DNA of 8,238 nucleotides. It comes from Puniceicoccales bacterium (GTDB taxonomy: Bacteria > Verrucomicrobiota > Verrucomicrobiae > Opitutales > LL51). The position numbers and the translations under genes are program-made. Below are positions 1 to 7,500 of this stretch, in pieces. Every line of letters starts with the position of its first letter. Position 1 is the stretch's first letter. Below the pieces are notes generated by a model. The model was given only the letters and a program-made list of their open reading frames with translations. It did not search any database and had not been told where the DNA came from. Where the stretch lies: positions 1 through 8,238 of the forward strand of contig JAIRLG010000048.1 in NCBI GenBank assembly GCA_031259625.1, written 5' to 3'.

Positions 1-57
1 TCGCTCTCGGAATGGAGACCGAGCCCGTGCTTGGGTCTGCCGCCTTTGGAGCCCTTC

Positions 58-148
58 GGGGCTGCCTTTGGCTTCCGAAGGAAGCGGCCCGCCGAAGGCG
101 GGCCTCCGCCGAAGCCCCCTTCGGGGGCTTCGGCGCAAAGGCAGCCCC
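58..148. repeat. Cloverleaf module A (four-way junction)
   Basis: The closing stem GGGGCTGCCTTTG (58-70) pairs perfectly with 136-148. Inside are three perfect hairpins, adjacent except for two bases (105-106): 71-85 (6 bp, loop GAA), 86-104 (8 bp, loop GAA) and 107-135 (13 bp, arms 107-119 and 123-135, loop TTC). An alternative hairpin at 50-63 with a C-TTCG-G loop would compete with the left arm of the closing stem. The shape recalls a tRNA, but the loops are far too short and no anticodon or T-loop is present. Confidence 0.85.
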
Positions 149-159
149 AAACGGGCTCC

Positions 160-176
160 GGCCCGCTGCGCGGGTC
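160..176. repeat. Linker hairpin between modules A and B
   Basis: GGCCCGC (160-166), loop TGC, then GCGGGTC (170-176), with one G-T wobble. Its stem is the same GGCCCGC sequence found in the middle arm of both cloverleaf modules. An alternative 5-bp hairpin (152-156 with 161-165) overlaps it. Confidence 0.6.
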
Positions 177-183
177 GCGCTTC

Positions 184-327
184 AGGGGGATAGCTGGCTT
201 GGGGCTGGCTTTGCCCCGAGAGGGTGGACTACGTCCACCCCTTCGGGGCGGCCCGCGTAGCGGGCCCGATTCCGGAGGAATCGAAAGCCAGCTCCCCACC
301 CACCCTCCCAAAGCCAGCTATCCCCCT
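184..327. repeat. 17-bp perfect inverted repeat enclosing cloverleaf module B
   Basis: AGGGGGATAGCTGGCTT (184-200) is the exact reverse complement of 311-327. Its 5' arm runs directly into module B, and its 3' arm is separated from B by a short C-rich stretch (298-310). It is the longest uninterrupted stem in the element. Confidence 0.85.
201..297. repeat. Cloverleaf module B (four-way junction, inverted relative to A)
   Basis: The closing stem GGGGCTGGCTTT (201-212) pairs with 284-297, with one bulged or mismatched position at the T of AAAGCCAGCTCCCC. Three arms fill the interior with no unpaired base between them: 213-249 (17-bp arm with one G-T wobble and one mismatch, loop TAC), 250-266 (7 bp, GGCCCGC stem, loop GTA) and 267-283 (7 bp, CGATTCC stem, loop GGA). 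Read on the opposite strand, the arm order is short pyrimidine/purine, GGCCCGC, then long, matching module A. Confidence 0.8.
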
Positions 328-345
328 AGGGCGCAAAGGCGGCAG

Positions 346-379
346 AAAAACAGACCACCGATGGGGGCCGATCGGGGCC
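346..379 (-). terminator. Weak candidate terminator after the mutase gene
   Basis: On the minus strand, a 5-bp stem CCGAT/ATCGG (375-371 with 362-358) within a GC-rich palindrome is followed, after seven bases, by five T residues (350-346). It lies about 55-85 nt past the mutase stop. The stem is short and the T run is not immediately adjacent, so this is only a possibility; the palindromic element beyond it could itself halt transcription. Confidence 0.2.
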
Positions 380-432
380 AAGTTGCCTACGATTGAGTCC
401 GATCATCTGGATTTTAAGCTCAGCTGAGAAGA

Positions 433-2448
433 TCAGCCCAATGGGGAAGACTCACTGCGCCGCAGGGCGTCCGACTGGAGCTCGGACTTCAGGAGGGCCA
501 GACCTTCCTCCACCTCGGCTTTGGCTTCATCCAAAGTCTCTTTCCCGGAGAACTCCTTCTGGCCGAAGAGGTAGAATTTGAGCTTGGGCTCCGTCCCGCT
601 GCCGCGTACGGCGAAGCGGTAGCCCTGGGCCAGGGTGAGGAAGAGGAAATTTTCCGGCGGGAAGGGCTCTCCTTCCTCATCGCTCAGGGTGGCGGTGGCG
701 AAATCCTGCCGCCGGGTGATGGGGATGCCCAAAAATTCCTCCGGCGGGCATTCGCGGTACGAGCGGAGGATTTTCTGAATTTTCCTCGCCCCTTCTTCGC
801 CTTCGAAGCCGATGTTGAGGACGGATTCGCCGAAGTAGCCGTATTGCCGGTAAATTTCGTCCCGAAAATCGGCGACGGATTTTCCCTCCCGGGCCAGGTC
901 AGTAAGCATCTCACAGGCCATGAGCAGGGCCGCATGGGCATCTTTGTCCCGGACGCGGTCGCTGGCCAGATAGCCGCAGCTCTCCTCTCCGCCGAAGACG
1001 AAGAAATGTCCACCCTCCAGCATCGCCTGCCGACGGGCCTCCCGGTCTTCCCAAATATTTTCTATGGGTTTTTCGTTTTGATTTCCTGCAAATTTCCCTC
1101 GCTGCCGGCAGTATTCCTGGAGCTCCTCTTCGTAGCGGAGAAGCTTGGCCCCGATCCACTTGAAGCCCGTGAGGGTGTTGATGCAGCGAACCCCATGTCG
1201 GGCGGCTATGGCCTCCAGAAGGGGCGTCGTGACGAGGCTCTTGATCAGCACCGCGCGGCTCGTCCCTTCGGGGGCCAACCAGCCGAGGCGCTTCATCTTT
1301 CGAAGGCGGAATTCGGCCAGAAGGGCCGCCGTCGTGTGACCCGAAAGCAGCTCCATTTCCCCTCGATGGTTGCGGATTCCCAGAGCCATGCGGTCGGCAT
1401 CGGGATCCGTTCCGATGGCGAGCTCACAGGACTCCGCCTCGGCCATTTGGAGCGCCCGCCGCATCGTGGCGGCGTATTCGGGATTGGGCGAATCGACCGT
1501 CGGAAAGCGCGGATCTTGGACGAGCTGCTCCTGGACATAGCGGACGTCGATGCCGAGCCGGGAGAACAATTTTTCGGCCATGTGGATACCTGTGCCGTGG
1601 AGAGGGGTGTAGACCAGTCGCGGCGGGTGATGCTGGAAGATGTTTTTCTCCAGAATATTCTCCTCCAGGGCCTCCAGGTAGCGCTCTTCCACCTTCGCCG
1701 AGAGGAGGCGAATCCTGGGGGAAGGCCCGAGCTGCGCCAGAGTGGCCAAAACCTCCCCCAGCGGAAGGGAGCGGTAGCGCTCGATGACGCCGGACGCGTG
1801 GGGGTCGATCATCTGGGCACCGTCGCGGAAATAGGCCTTGTAGCCGTTGTCGTGGGGCGGATTATGGCTGGCGGTGATGACGACACCGGCCGTCGCTCCG
1901 AGCTCCCGAACCGTAAAGCTCAGCTGAGGCGTCGAGCGCGGGCCGTCGAAGACGTAGCAGATCCCCCCCTGCAACGCCCAGGTCTGGGCAGCCAATTGGC
2001 AGAAGTAGGACGAAAAATGGCGCACGTCATGGGCGACCACCAGGGTCAGCTCCTCGGGCCGATTCTCCTTCTGGCCGGCCCCAAAGTCGGCGCAGTAGCG
2101 GTGGAGGGCCAGTGTGGCACGGACGAGGTTGAAATCGTTGAGGCAGGCGCTGCCCACCGCCGGATGCTTGGGACTGCCCTGTGAAGAGAGCGTTCCCCTC
2201 TCGGTCTCGGTGGAGAGGCTTCCGATGGTGCGGCCCCGAAGCCCGCCGGTGCCGAAGTGGAGCTCCTGGCGAAAGCGATTCTGCAGCTCCTCCCAGGCCT
2301 CCTGCCGCATCAATTCTTCGAGCGAATGCCTGGCCCAGAGCGGCAGTTGGGTTTCCTGAAGCCAGGCTCGGAGGCGATGGGCCGCTTCTGGACTCAGGAG
2401 GCCTTTCCCGAGGGCACTTTGGATCGCTGGCGCGTAATGACTTTCCAT
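433..2448 (-). CDS. Phospho-sugar mutase (phosphoglucomutase/phosphomannomutase family)
   Basis: A 671-residue alpha-D-phosphohexomutase, a cytoplasmic enzyme that interconverts hexose-6-phosphate and hexose-1-phosphate through a phosphoserine. All four family signatures are visible: the phosphoserine loop TASHNP at residues 192-197 (S194 the phosphorylated serine), the magnesium loop GTDPDADR at 346-353 (D348, D350, D352), the sugar-recognition loop GGEESCGY at 486-493, and the phosphate-binding loop RGSGTEPKLKFY at 615-626. An N-terminal FGTGGLRG (65-72) is also typical. It is longer than the roughly 550-600 residues usual for PgcA-type enzymes. The extra length lies in an insertion after TGFKWIG (about 439-480), an enlarged loop near 76-100 and a short C-terminal tail. 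The ATG has AGGAAAG 11 nt upstream (2460-2466). No convincing promoter is seen in the 138-nt gap to the upstream UDPGP-family gene, so cotranscription with it is plausible. Substrate choice (glucose, mannose or glucosamine phosphate) cannot be fixed from sequence. The family call is very secure. Confidence 0.95.
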   Translation of the reverse strand: MESHYAPAIQSALGKGLLSPEAAHRLRAWLQETQLPLWARHSLEELMRQEAWEELQNRFRQELHFGTGGLRGRTIGSLSTETERGTLSSQGSPKHPAVGSACLNDFNLVRATLALHRYCADFGAGQKENRPEELTLVVAHDVRHFSSYFCQLAAQTWALQGGICYVFDGPRSTPQLSFTVRELGATAGVVITASHNPPHDNGYKAYFRDGAQMIDPHASGVIERYRSLPLGEVLATLAQLGPSPRIRLLSAKVEERYLEALEENILEKNIFQHHPPRLVYTPLHGTGIHMAEKLFSRLGIDVRYVQEQLVQDPRFPTVDSPNPEYAATMRRALQMAEAESCELAIGTDPDADRMALGIRNHRGEMELLSGHTTAALLAEFRLRKMKRLGWLAPEGTSRAVLIKSLVTTPLLEAIAARHGVRCINTLTGFKWIGAKLLRYEEELQEYCRQRGKFAGNQNEKPIENIWEDREARRQAMLEGGHFFVFGGEESCGYLASDRVRDKDAHAALLMACEMLTDLAREGKSVADFRDEIYRQYGYFGESVLNIGFEGEEGARKIQKILRSYRECPPEEFLGIPITRRQDFATATLSDEEGEPFPPENFLFLTLAQGYRFAVRGSGTEPKLKFYLFGQKEFSGKETLDEAKAEVEEGLALLKSELQSDALRRSESSPLG

Positions 2449-2586
2449 CTCGAATGATTCTTTCCTATGTGATTTTCTCGCCTTAGCTTAGGGAAAATTG
2501 AGAAAAGGGCCATTCCGTTTTGAAATGGGACAGGTAGAAATTTGGATCGGAACGGATGAAAAAAAAGACCGGCGAGGGGGAAATCC

Positions 2587-4032
2587 CTATTCGATATAAG
2601 TCCCTTCGGCGATGCTCGGTTTCAGCGGCAGAGCCGCCCATTGGTCGAGAAAAGTCCGCTCGTTGTCGGCGAAGAGAGGGCTGATTTCGATGGCGAAGGG
2701 TGGAAGCCCCGTATCGTCAGTGGGTATCTCCTCACCGGCCCTGATGAGCCAGTGGGTGAACAGCTTCAGTTGATCCTGATGGCAGGTGTGGGGTGAATTC
2801 AGTCCCTGGGCACTTTTAATGGGGCTGAATATCTGCTCCCGTCTGCCCTCGAGCAGGAGAAAACGGGAGGCTAGGGTGAGCAGGTCGGGCAGGGCCTGTT
2901 CGAATTTCAGGCCATTGGGCGCATCCACTGAAATCGGGTGTCCTTCGGAGTCGACCGTGGGAACCTTTTTTCTAGCTATGTGGAGGGTTAGGGTGTAATC
3001 GCTATGGCCGAGGGTCTGGACAAACTCGCGATCCAGGAGGTAGATGCCGGCATTGGCGATGTGCAGCTGGAGTTTACCGGACGGCTCCTGGGCCAGCACC
3101 TGTTCCTGCGAAAGACTCGTGTACTCGATGAAAATAGTTTTCCCTTCACGGGCGGCGAAAACTCCGACGGGCTCTTCCGGATAGCTCTTCTGGATCACGC
3201 GGAAGGATATTTCGGATTTCTGCCGGAGATGGAATCCGATGAAATGGGGGTCGATGACATTGACGAGGGGATTTTCGATATGGCAAAGGCTGATGGTGTC
3301 GATGCCCAAGCTCCTCAGTACCTCGATGGAGCCGCTGTCGACCAGTGCCGAAATAACCCCACCACTCCCATTGGGGAGCATGGCGATGTGATCCTTGGCC
3401 TCCAGGAGAATCTTTCCCTGAAAATCCACGGCCGGCAGGAGACCCTGCTGGAAGAAGTGGAGATTTTGAACACCGAAGGAATCGTGCTGCTGGAAAAATT
3501 GCAAAGTCGCCTCATGGTTCTGCCGACTGGTCATGAGAAACCAATGGATCGGCCGGCCGTACTTCTTCTCCGCAAAGCGAATTTTTTCCGCGAAGACCTG
3601 GAAGAGGGATTTTTTCCGTACGGGTGTGACCTCTAGGGTGCCCTTGGGCCCTTCTCTCCCTAAACGGGTTGCCTGCCCTCCGGCGAGGGTGAGGACGGCG
3701 ACGCGTCCGTCGGCCAGGGCCGCTTCTCCTTCTTCATAGGCTTCTTCCCAAGCGATTTGTTCGGATTCCGTTTCGGGGAGATTCTGATAGGGCGGCGAGG
3801 AGAGATTTTTGTCCTGGGAGTTGTCTGTCCTGTGGTGTTCCGGGAAGAGAAAACGGCGGGTGTATTCCGAAATTTTCGGAAGGTCCAGCTGTTCCGCTTC
3901 CTGGAGAAGGCCGAGGCGTTGTTCCGCGTTGAGCGTATCCCAAAAGCGGAAGACCTGGCCTTGGCCATAACACACGAAACGCTCGATCGTTTCGGCTGCT
4001 CTGTCTTTCAACGAGCGATTTTCTTCTTTCAT
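2587..4032 (-). CDS. UDPGP-family UTP:sugar-1-phosphate uridylyltransferase (UAP1/AGX-like)
   Basis: A 481-residue cytoplasmic nucleotidyltransferase of the eukaryotic-type UDPGP family, which condenses UTP with a sugar-1-phosphate to give a UDP-sugar and pyrophosphate. The signature loop LAGGQATRLGREGPKG lies at residues 116-131, with the conserved PKG lysine that contacts the phosphates. Further UAP-like segments are MLPNGSGGV (218-226, the uridine/sugar site), ENPLVNVIDPHFIGFH (253-268), NAGIYLLDREF (327-337) and LKFEQALPDLL (375-385). The N-terminal 90 residues are helical, as in UAP1. The size matches UAP1 and bacterial 'UDPGP type 1' proteins. The ATG begins on the base after the stop of the ftsB-like gene with no visible Shine-Dalgarno, suggesting coupled translation. 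The mutase downstream could supply its sugar-1-phosphate. Substrate may be GlcNAc-1-P or Glc-1-P; the resemblance to AGX/UAP1 favours N-acetylhexosamine but does not prove it. Confidence 0.9.
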   Translation of the reverse strand: MKEENRSLKDRAAETIERFVCYGQGQVFRFWDTLNAEQRLGLLQEAEQLDLPKISEYTRRFLFPEHHRTDNSQDKNLSSPPYQNLPETESEQIAWEEAYEEGEAALADGRVAVLTLAGGQATRLGREGPKGTLEVTPVRKKSLFQVFAEKIRFAEKKYGRPIHWFLMTSRQNHEATLQFFQQHDSFGVQNLHFFQQGLLPAVDFQGKILLEAKDHIAMLPNGSGGVISALVDSGSIEVLRSLGIDTISLCHIENPLVNVIDPHFIGFHLRQKSEISFRVIQKSYPEEPVGVFAAREGKTIFIEYTSLSQEQVLAQEPSGKLQLHIANAGIYLLDREFVQTLGHSDYTLTLHIARKKVPTVDSEGHPISVDAPNGLKFEQALPDLLTLASRFLLLEGRREQIFSPIKSAQGLNSPHTCHQDQLKLFTHWLIRAGEEIPTDDTGLPPFAIEISPLFADNERTFLDQWAALPLKPSIAEGTYIE

Positions 4033-4344
4033 CTACGAATTCGTCACCGTGCCTTCGAAGTGGAAGAGCACTTCGTCGTCGTGGAGGCAACCCATGCGCT
4101 GTTTGACGATGTGATCGAAGAATTCCTCATCGGTCAAAAGGTGCTGGAGATGGGCCTGCTGTTGCTGGTGAGTGCGCCGCCACTGATCCAACTTCTGCAC
4201 CTGTTCTTCCTCCACCTGCAACAGGTGATGGTATTCCCGATAGGCGCTGTTGAGCTGCGCACCCATGAAGAATACCAGGGCCGCCAAACCGCTCCAGGCT
4301 CCGGCCAGAGTGATCTTCTGTGAAACAGCGGTGAACGAGAACAT
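4033..4344 (-). CDS. FtsB/DivIC-like septum formation initiator protein
   Basis: A small 103-residue bitopic membrane protein with the layout of the FtsB/DivIC family. It has a short N-terminus, one hydrophobic segment at about residues 11-28, a glutamine- and glutamate-rich coiled-coil region at about 36-70, and a C-terminal EEFFDHIVKQRMG...DDEVLFHFE segment (73-97) that matches the family pattern of a helix followed by a basic-glycine turn and an acidic 'E-x-hydrophobic' strand. In characterised bacteria such proteins form a periplasmic complex with FtsL and FtsQ/DivIB that activates septal peptidoglycan synthesis. It appears to be first in a leftward operon, and its stop abuts the ATG of the UDPGP gene. 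No Shine-Dalgarno precedes its ATG. Sequence is poorly conserved in this family, so the call rests mainly on architecture and the C-terminal motif. Confidence 0.8.
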   Translation of the reverse strand: MFSFTAVSQKITLAGAWSGLAALVFFMGAQLNSAYREYHHLLQVEEEQVQKLDQWRRTHQQQQAHLQHLLTDEEFFDHIVKQRMGCLHDDEVLFHFEGTVTNS

Positions 4345-4379
4345 CGGGTTAGAGGGTTGGCACTAACACAGTCGCCTTC

Positions 4380-4407
4380 ATATTAGCTCTTCACGGGCAA
4401 GGGACAA
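4380..4407 (-). promoter_or_regulatory. Candidate sigma70-type promoter for the ftsB-like operon
   Basis: On the minus strand, TTGTCC (4407-4402) and TAATAT (4385-4380) are separated by 16 bp, resembling -35 and -10 boxes. They would start transcription about 30 nt upstream of the ATG of the ftsB-like gene. No equally good pair was found for the rightward M16 gene in the same intergenic region. Confidence 0.35.
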
Positions 4408-4561
4408 GGTCTTTTTGCGAACTTTGGGTGAAAAATGAAGAGCGGGCCGTAGAAAAATGGCCTCCGGCTCTGCCGACAGGAAGGGTCTCTTTTAGGCTTT
4501 TCATCTCCATCTATCCGGCAAATTGTTCACCGTGCAGCAGTTAAAGAGTAAAAAATTTGTC

Positions 4562-7500
4562 ATGCAAAACAGAAAATGGGAAAATTTAGGAGTCTGGAGA
4601 TTTGTCTTCTACTGCCTCAGTCTTGGCCTTTGCAGTGCTCTAGGGGCGGGAAACGATGTGGCCGGCCGGGAAGTTGGCTCCTCCAAAACGCTTTCCGAGG
4701 AGTTCATCTCCCTTCAGCCCGAAGACGCAGTTTCTCCGCCTTCGAACAAGGCGGACAAAGCCGAGCCTGTTGAGCCAAAGGAATCAAGAGTTTCGGCTTC
4801 ACCGGTGGCAGAAGTTCCGGAGGCGCCACTGCCGGAAGGGCTGGATTCGCTTCCACCTCTGGAATCCTACCTGCGCGACGATGCGGAAATTTTGGCCGGA
4901 ACCCTGGCCAATGGTTTCCGCTATGTGCTCTATCCCCATCCTCATCCCCAGGAGCGCATCCATGCCATCTTGTGCGTGCAGGCGGGAAGTCTGATGGAGC
5001 GACCGGTGGCGGGAGGTGTGGCGCACTTTTTGGAGCACCTGGCCTTCTGCGGCTCGGAGCATTTCCCCAAGGGGGAACTGGTTCACTATCTGGAGAAACT
5101 GGGGATGGCCTTTGGGCCTGACCTCAATGCCTCCACCGCGCTTGAGTGCACGTACTACTTCCTGGATTTGCCTCGGGCCGATGAGGAACTTTTCGAAACG
5201 GCTCTCGAGGTTTTTTACGACTATGCCTGCGGTCTGGAAATTTCTCCCGAGGAGGTGGAGCGCGAGAGGGGGGTTGTTTTGGCCGAGGTGCGCGACCGCG
5301 ATGGACCTACGCTGCGTATTGCTCGTCGAGTCGTCCAGCACCTGTTTGCCGAGACACTTTTTGCCGATGCCATTTCCGTCGGTGAACCGGAGATCATCCG
5401 AAAGCTAGGCGCTCCCCAGCTGAGGGAATTCTACCGAAGGTGGTACGCGCCGAACCGCATGATTCTGGTCATGGTGGGGGATTTTGTTCCGGAGAAGTGG
5501 CGCCCGATGGTGGAGGCCAAGATGTCCTCCATTCCGCCGAAGGCCGAAATGGCCAACCCCTACGAAGGGGAGTTTCCCTCTTGGGAACGAAGGGTTTTCC
5601 GTTACCTGAGAGATGAGCAACTGGACAAGGTGGCGGTCAGTGTGGCCGCCCTGAGTCCGGCTCTGCCGAAGGGCGATTCCGTCGAGCGACGGCGTAAGGA
5701 GCTGTGCCGACTGATGGGGCAGGGGATTTTGGAGGAGCGCCTGCTGGACAGAAATCGCGAGCGAAACAACCTCTTCCTGATCCCCATCGTCGAGCAGTGC
5801 GAGCTGTTCCCTGGCTGCTACTACAGCAATGTTTACCTCGGGGGCCTGAAGGACTGGCAGCTGACCTTGGCCTTCCTCGAACAGGAACTGCGGCGGATCC
5901 GGCTCTTCGGCTTTCAGGCGGAAGAAGTCGACCGAAGTCGCCGGAAGCTGCTCAGCGGTTTGGAACATGCCTACCGCCGGTTCAAGACCTCGCGCTCGTC
6001 GGATTTGGCCCTTTCCCTGGTGGATAGTCGGCATAGGGATCTGCGTTGGCTCTCGCCCCAGGACAGTTATGAGCTGAGCCGACGTCTGCTGAAAGACCTG
6101 GGGCCATCGGCGGTGACAGAGGCCTGGAATGAACTGTGGGCCTATCCGAACCGCTTCGTGTTCATGAGCGGGCCGGAGGCCCTGCCGGAGACGATCCATA
6201 GGGAAATCCAGGAGGTTTTTGAGGACTCCGCCCGAACGCCGATTGAACCACCGTCGACTCAAAAACCGGCGAGCTTCGGCTACGGAATTCCTTCGTCCTC
6301 GGAGCCGATTTCCTCCCTTGTGGAATCGCAGCACTACGTCGAGGATCTCGATTTTCATCAGGTCGTTTTTAAAAACCGCGTGCGCCTGAATGTGAAAACC
6401 ACCGATTTCAAGAAGGATCAGGTCAAGGTGGCGATGCATTTCGGCCGGGGGCTGCTGGAGCAGGAGGAGGGCCAGGAGGGCCTGCTGGCGCTGCTGGGTT
6501 CCCTTTTCATGGACGGAGGACTGGGCAAGCATTCGGCGGAGGAGCTGCAAAAAGTTTTGGCCGACCGCGTGCTGGGTCTCCGCTTCGGCGTGGAGGAGGA
6601 TGCGTTCGTGATGTACGGCGGCAGTTCCTCACGGGACTTCCGTTCCCTCTGCGAGCTCGCCAGGGCCTATTTCGAGGAGCCGGCCTACCGGGAAGAGGCG
6701 CGGGAGGATGCGCTCAAGCTCTTCCGGCAACGGGAGGAGGCGGAGTCGAAATCTCCTGAGGCCGTCTACGCGTGGCGAATTCCCCATCGCCTGAGCGGGG
6801 AACACTTCGCCTTTCGTCGGGCACGGTGGGCCGAAATCGAGCGCTGGAATAGGGAAGACGTGGCCCGATATTTCGGGGACATTTTAAAGAAAGCCTATCT
6901 GGAAATCTCCGTCGTAGGGGACATTGCGGTGGATGAAGCGATCCGTTCCGTCGGGGAAACTCTGGGCCGAATGCCGGCCCGGGAGGATTTTCCAAACTCG
7001 TTGGAGCGGAAGAGGATTTTGAAAATTCCCCCGGCGGAGCGGGTGGAGCTGGGCTACTGCGCGGCGGGCAGCGAGCACCCGACGGCGGAACTGCATCTCT
7101 TCTGGCCCGGTCTGTTGGAGGAGAATATCGAGCTTTACCGGCGCCAGCGCCTCCTGGCCAAGCTCCTGTCCGGACGCCTGCTCGAGCGCATCCGCCACGA
7201 CCGAGGCGAGGCCTATTCGCCCTATGCCCACTACCTGGAGAGCGAGGCCTTTCCCGCCTATCGCTGGATCCATGCCGGCATTTCCGTCGACCCGAAGAAT
7301 GTCCGGGCGGTGGAGGCGACCATCCTCGCCGAGGTGGAGCGGCTGCGGAAGGAGGGAATTTCGGAGGATGAGTTCCGGCGGGTGCTGGAGCCCGAGCGTC
7401 AGGCGATGCGGGATTGTCGAAGAGAAAATGTGTACTGGCTAAATGTCCTGTCCTTCTCTCAGGCGGACGGGCGCTCGCTGGCCCACGCCCGCACGTTGGA

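Larger units (their letters stand above)
36..346. repeat. Nested palindromic element with two inverted cloverleaf modules
   Basis: This gene-free stretch folds, on either strand, into a hierarchy of perfect or near-perfect stems. The outermost stem is TCTGCCGCCTTTG (36-48) with its exact complement at 334-346. Next inside, GCCC (51-54) can pair with GGGC (329-332). Within this lie module A (58-148), a linker hairpin (160-176) and a 17-bp stem (184-200 with 311-327) that encloses module B (201-297). The hairpins have mostly 3-nt loops. The element lies downstream of the mutase stop, so read-through transcription would place it in that mRNA's 3' UTR. Short arginine/proline-rich reading frames across it follow from the GC-rich palindromes and look non-coding. 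I cannot assign it to a named repeat family. The stems are directly visible; any function is unknown. Confidence 0.85.

Noticed and set aside
58..148. A tRNA gene suggested by the cloverleaf shape
   Set aside because: The arms have 3-nt loops, with no anticodon loop, TTCRANY-type T-loop or CCA-adjacent acceptor stem.
36..346. Integron attC site, REP/REPIN element or CRISPR array
   Set aside because: There are no attC R-box core sites, no GTAG-type tetranucleotide at hairpin feet (GTAG and CTAC fall in or beside loops), and no evenly spaced direct repeats with spacers.
12..427. Overlapping rightward reading frames at 12-260, 31-396 and 224-427 across the palindromic region
   Set aside because: They are rich in Arg, Ala, Gly and Pro, follow directly from GC-rich palindromes, and show no domain or ribosome-binding site.
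419..428. CTCAGCTGAG perfect palindrome just after the mutase stop
   Set aside because: A 10-bp palindrome without a loop or T tract is too short to assign as an operator or terminator.
844..2184. A 446-codon rightward reading frame opposite the mutase gene
   Set aside because: The mutase on the other strand has every catalytic motif; the antisense frame has no recognisable motif and is a by-product of high GC.
2559..2586. Terminator for the UDPGP-family gene from an 8-T run on the minus strand
   Set aside because: The T run is clear, but only a 3-bp GGG/CCC stem lies upstream and it is not adjacent, so a hairpin terminator is not supported.
3004..3636. A 210-codon rightward reading frame opposite the UDPGP-family gene
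   Set aside because: The leftward UDPGP gene is clearly the real gene here, with its signature loops intact.
5405..6550. Leftward reading frames opposite the M16 gene (5405-6550 and 4799-5341)
   Set aside because: The M16 frame is continuous and motif-bearing; the opposite frames are Gln/Arg/His-rich with no domain.
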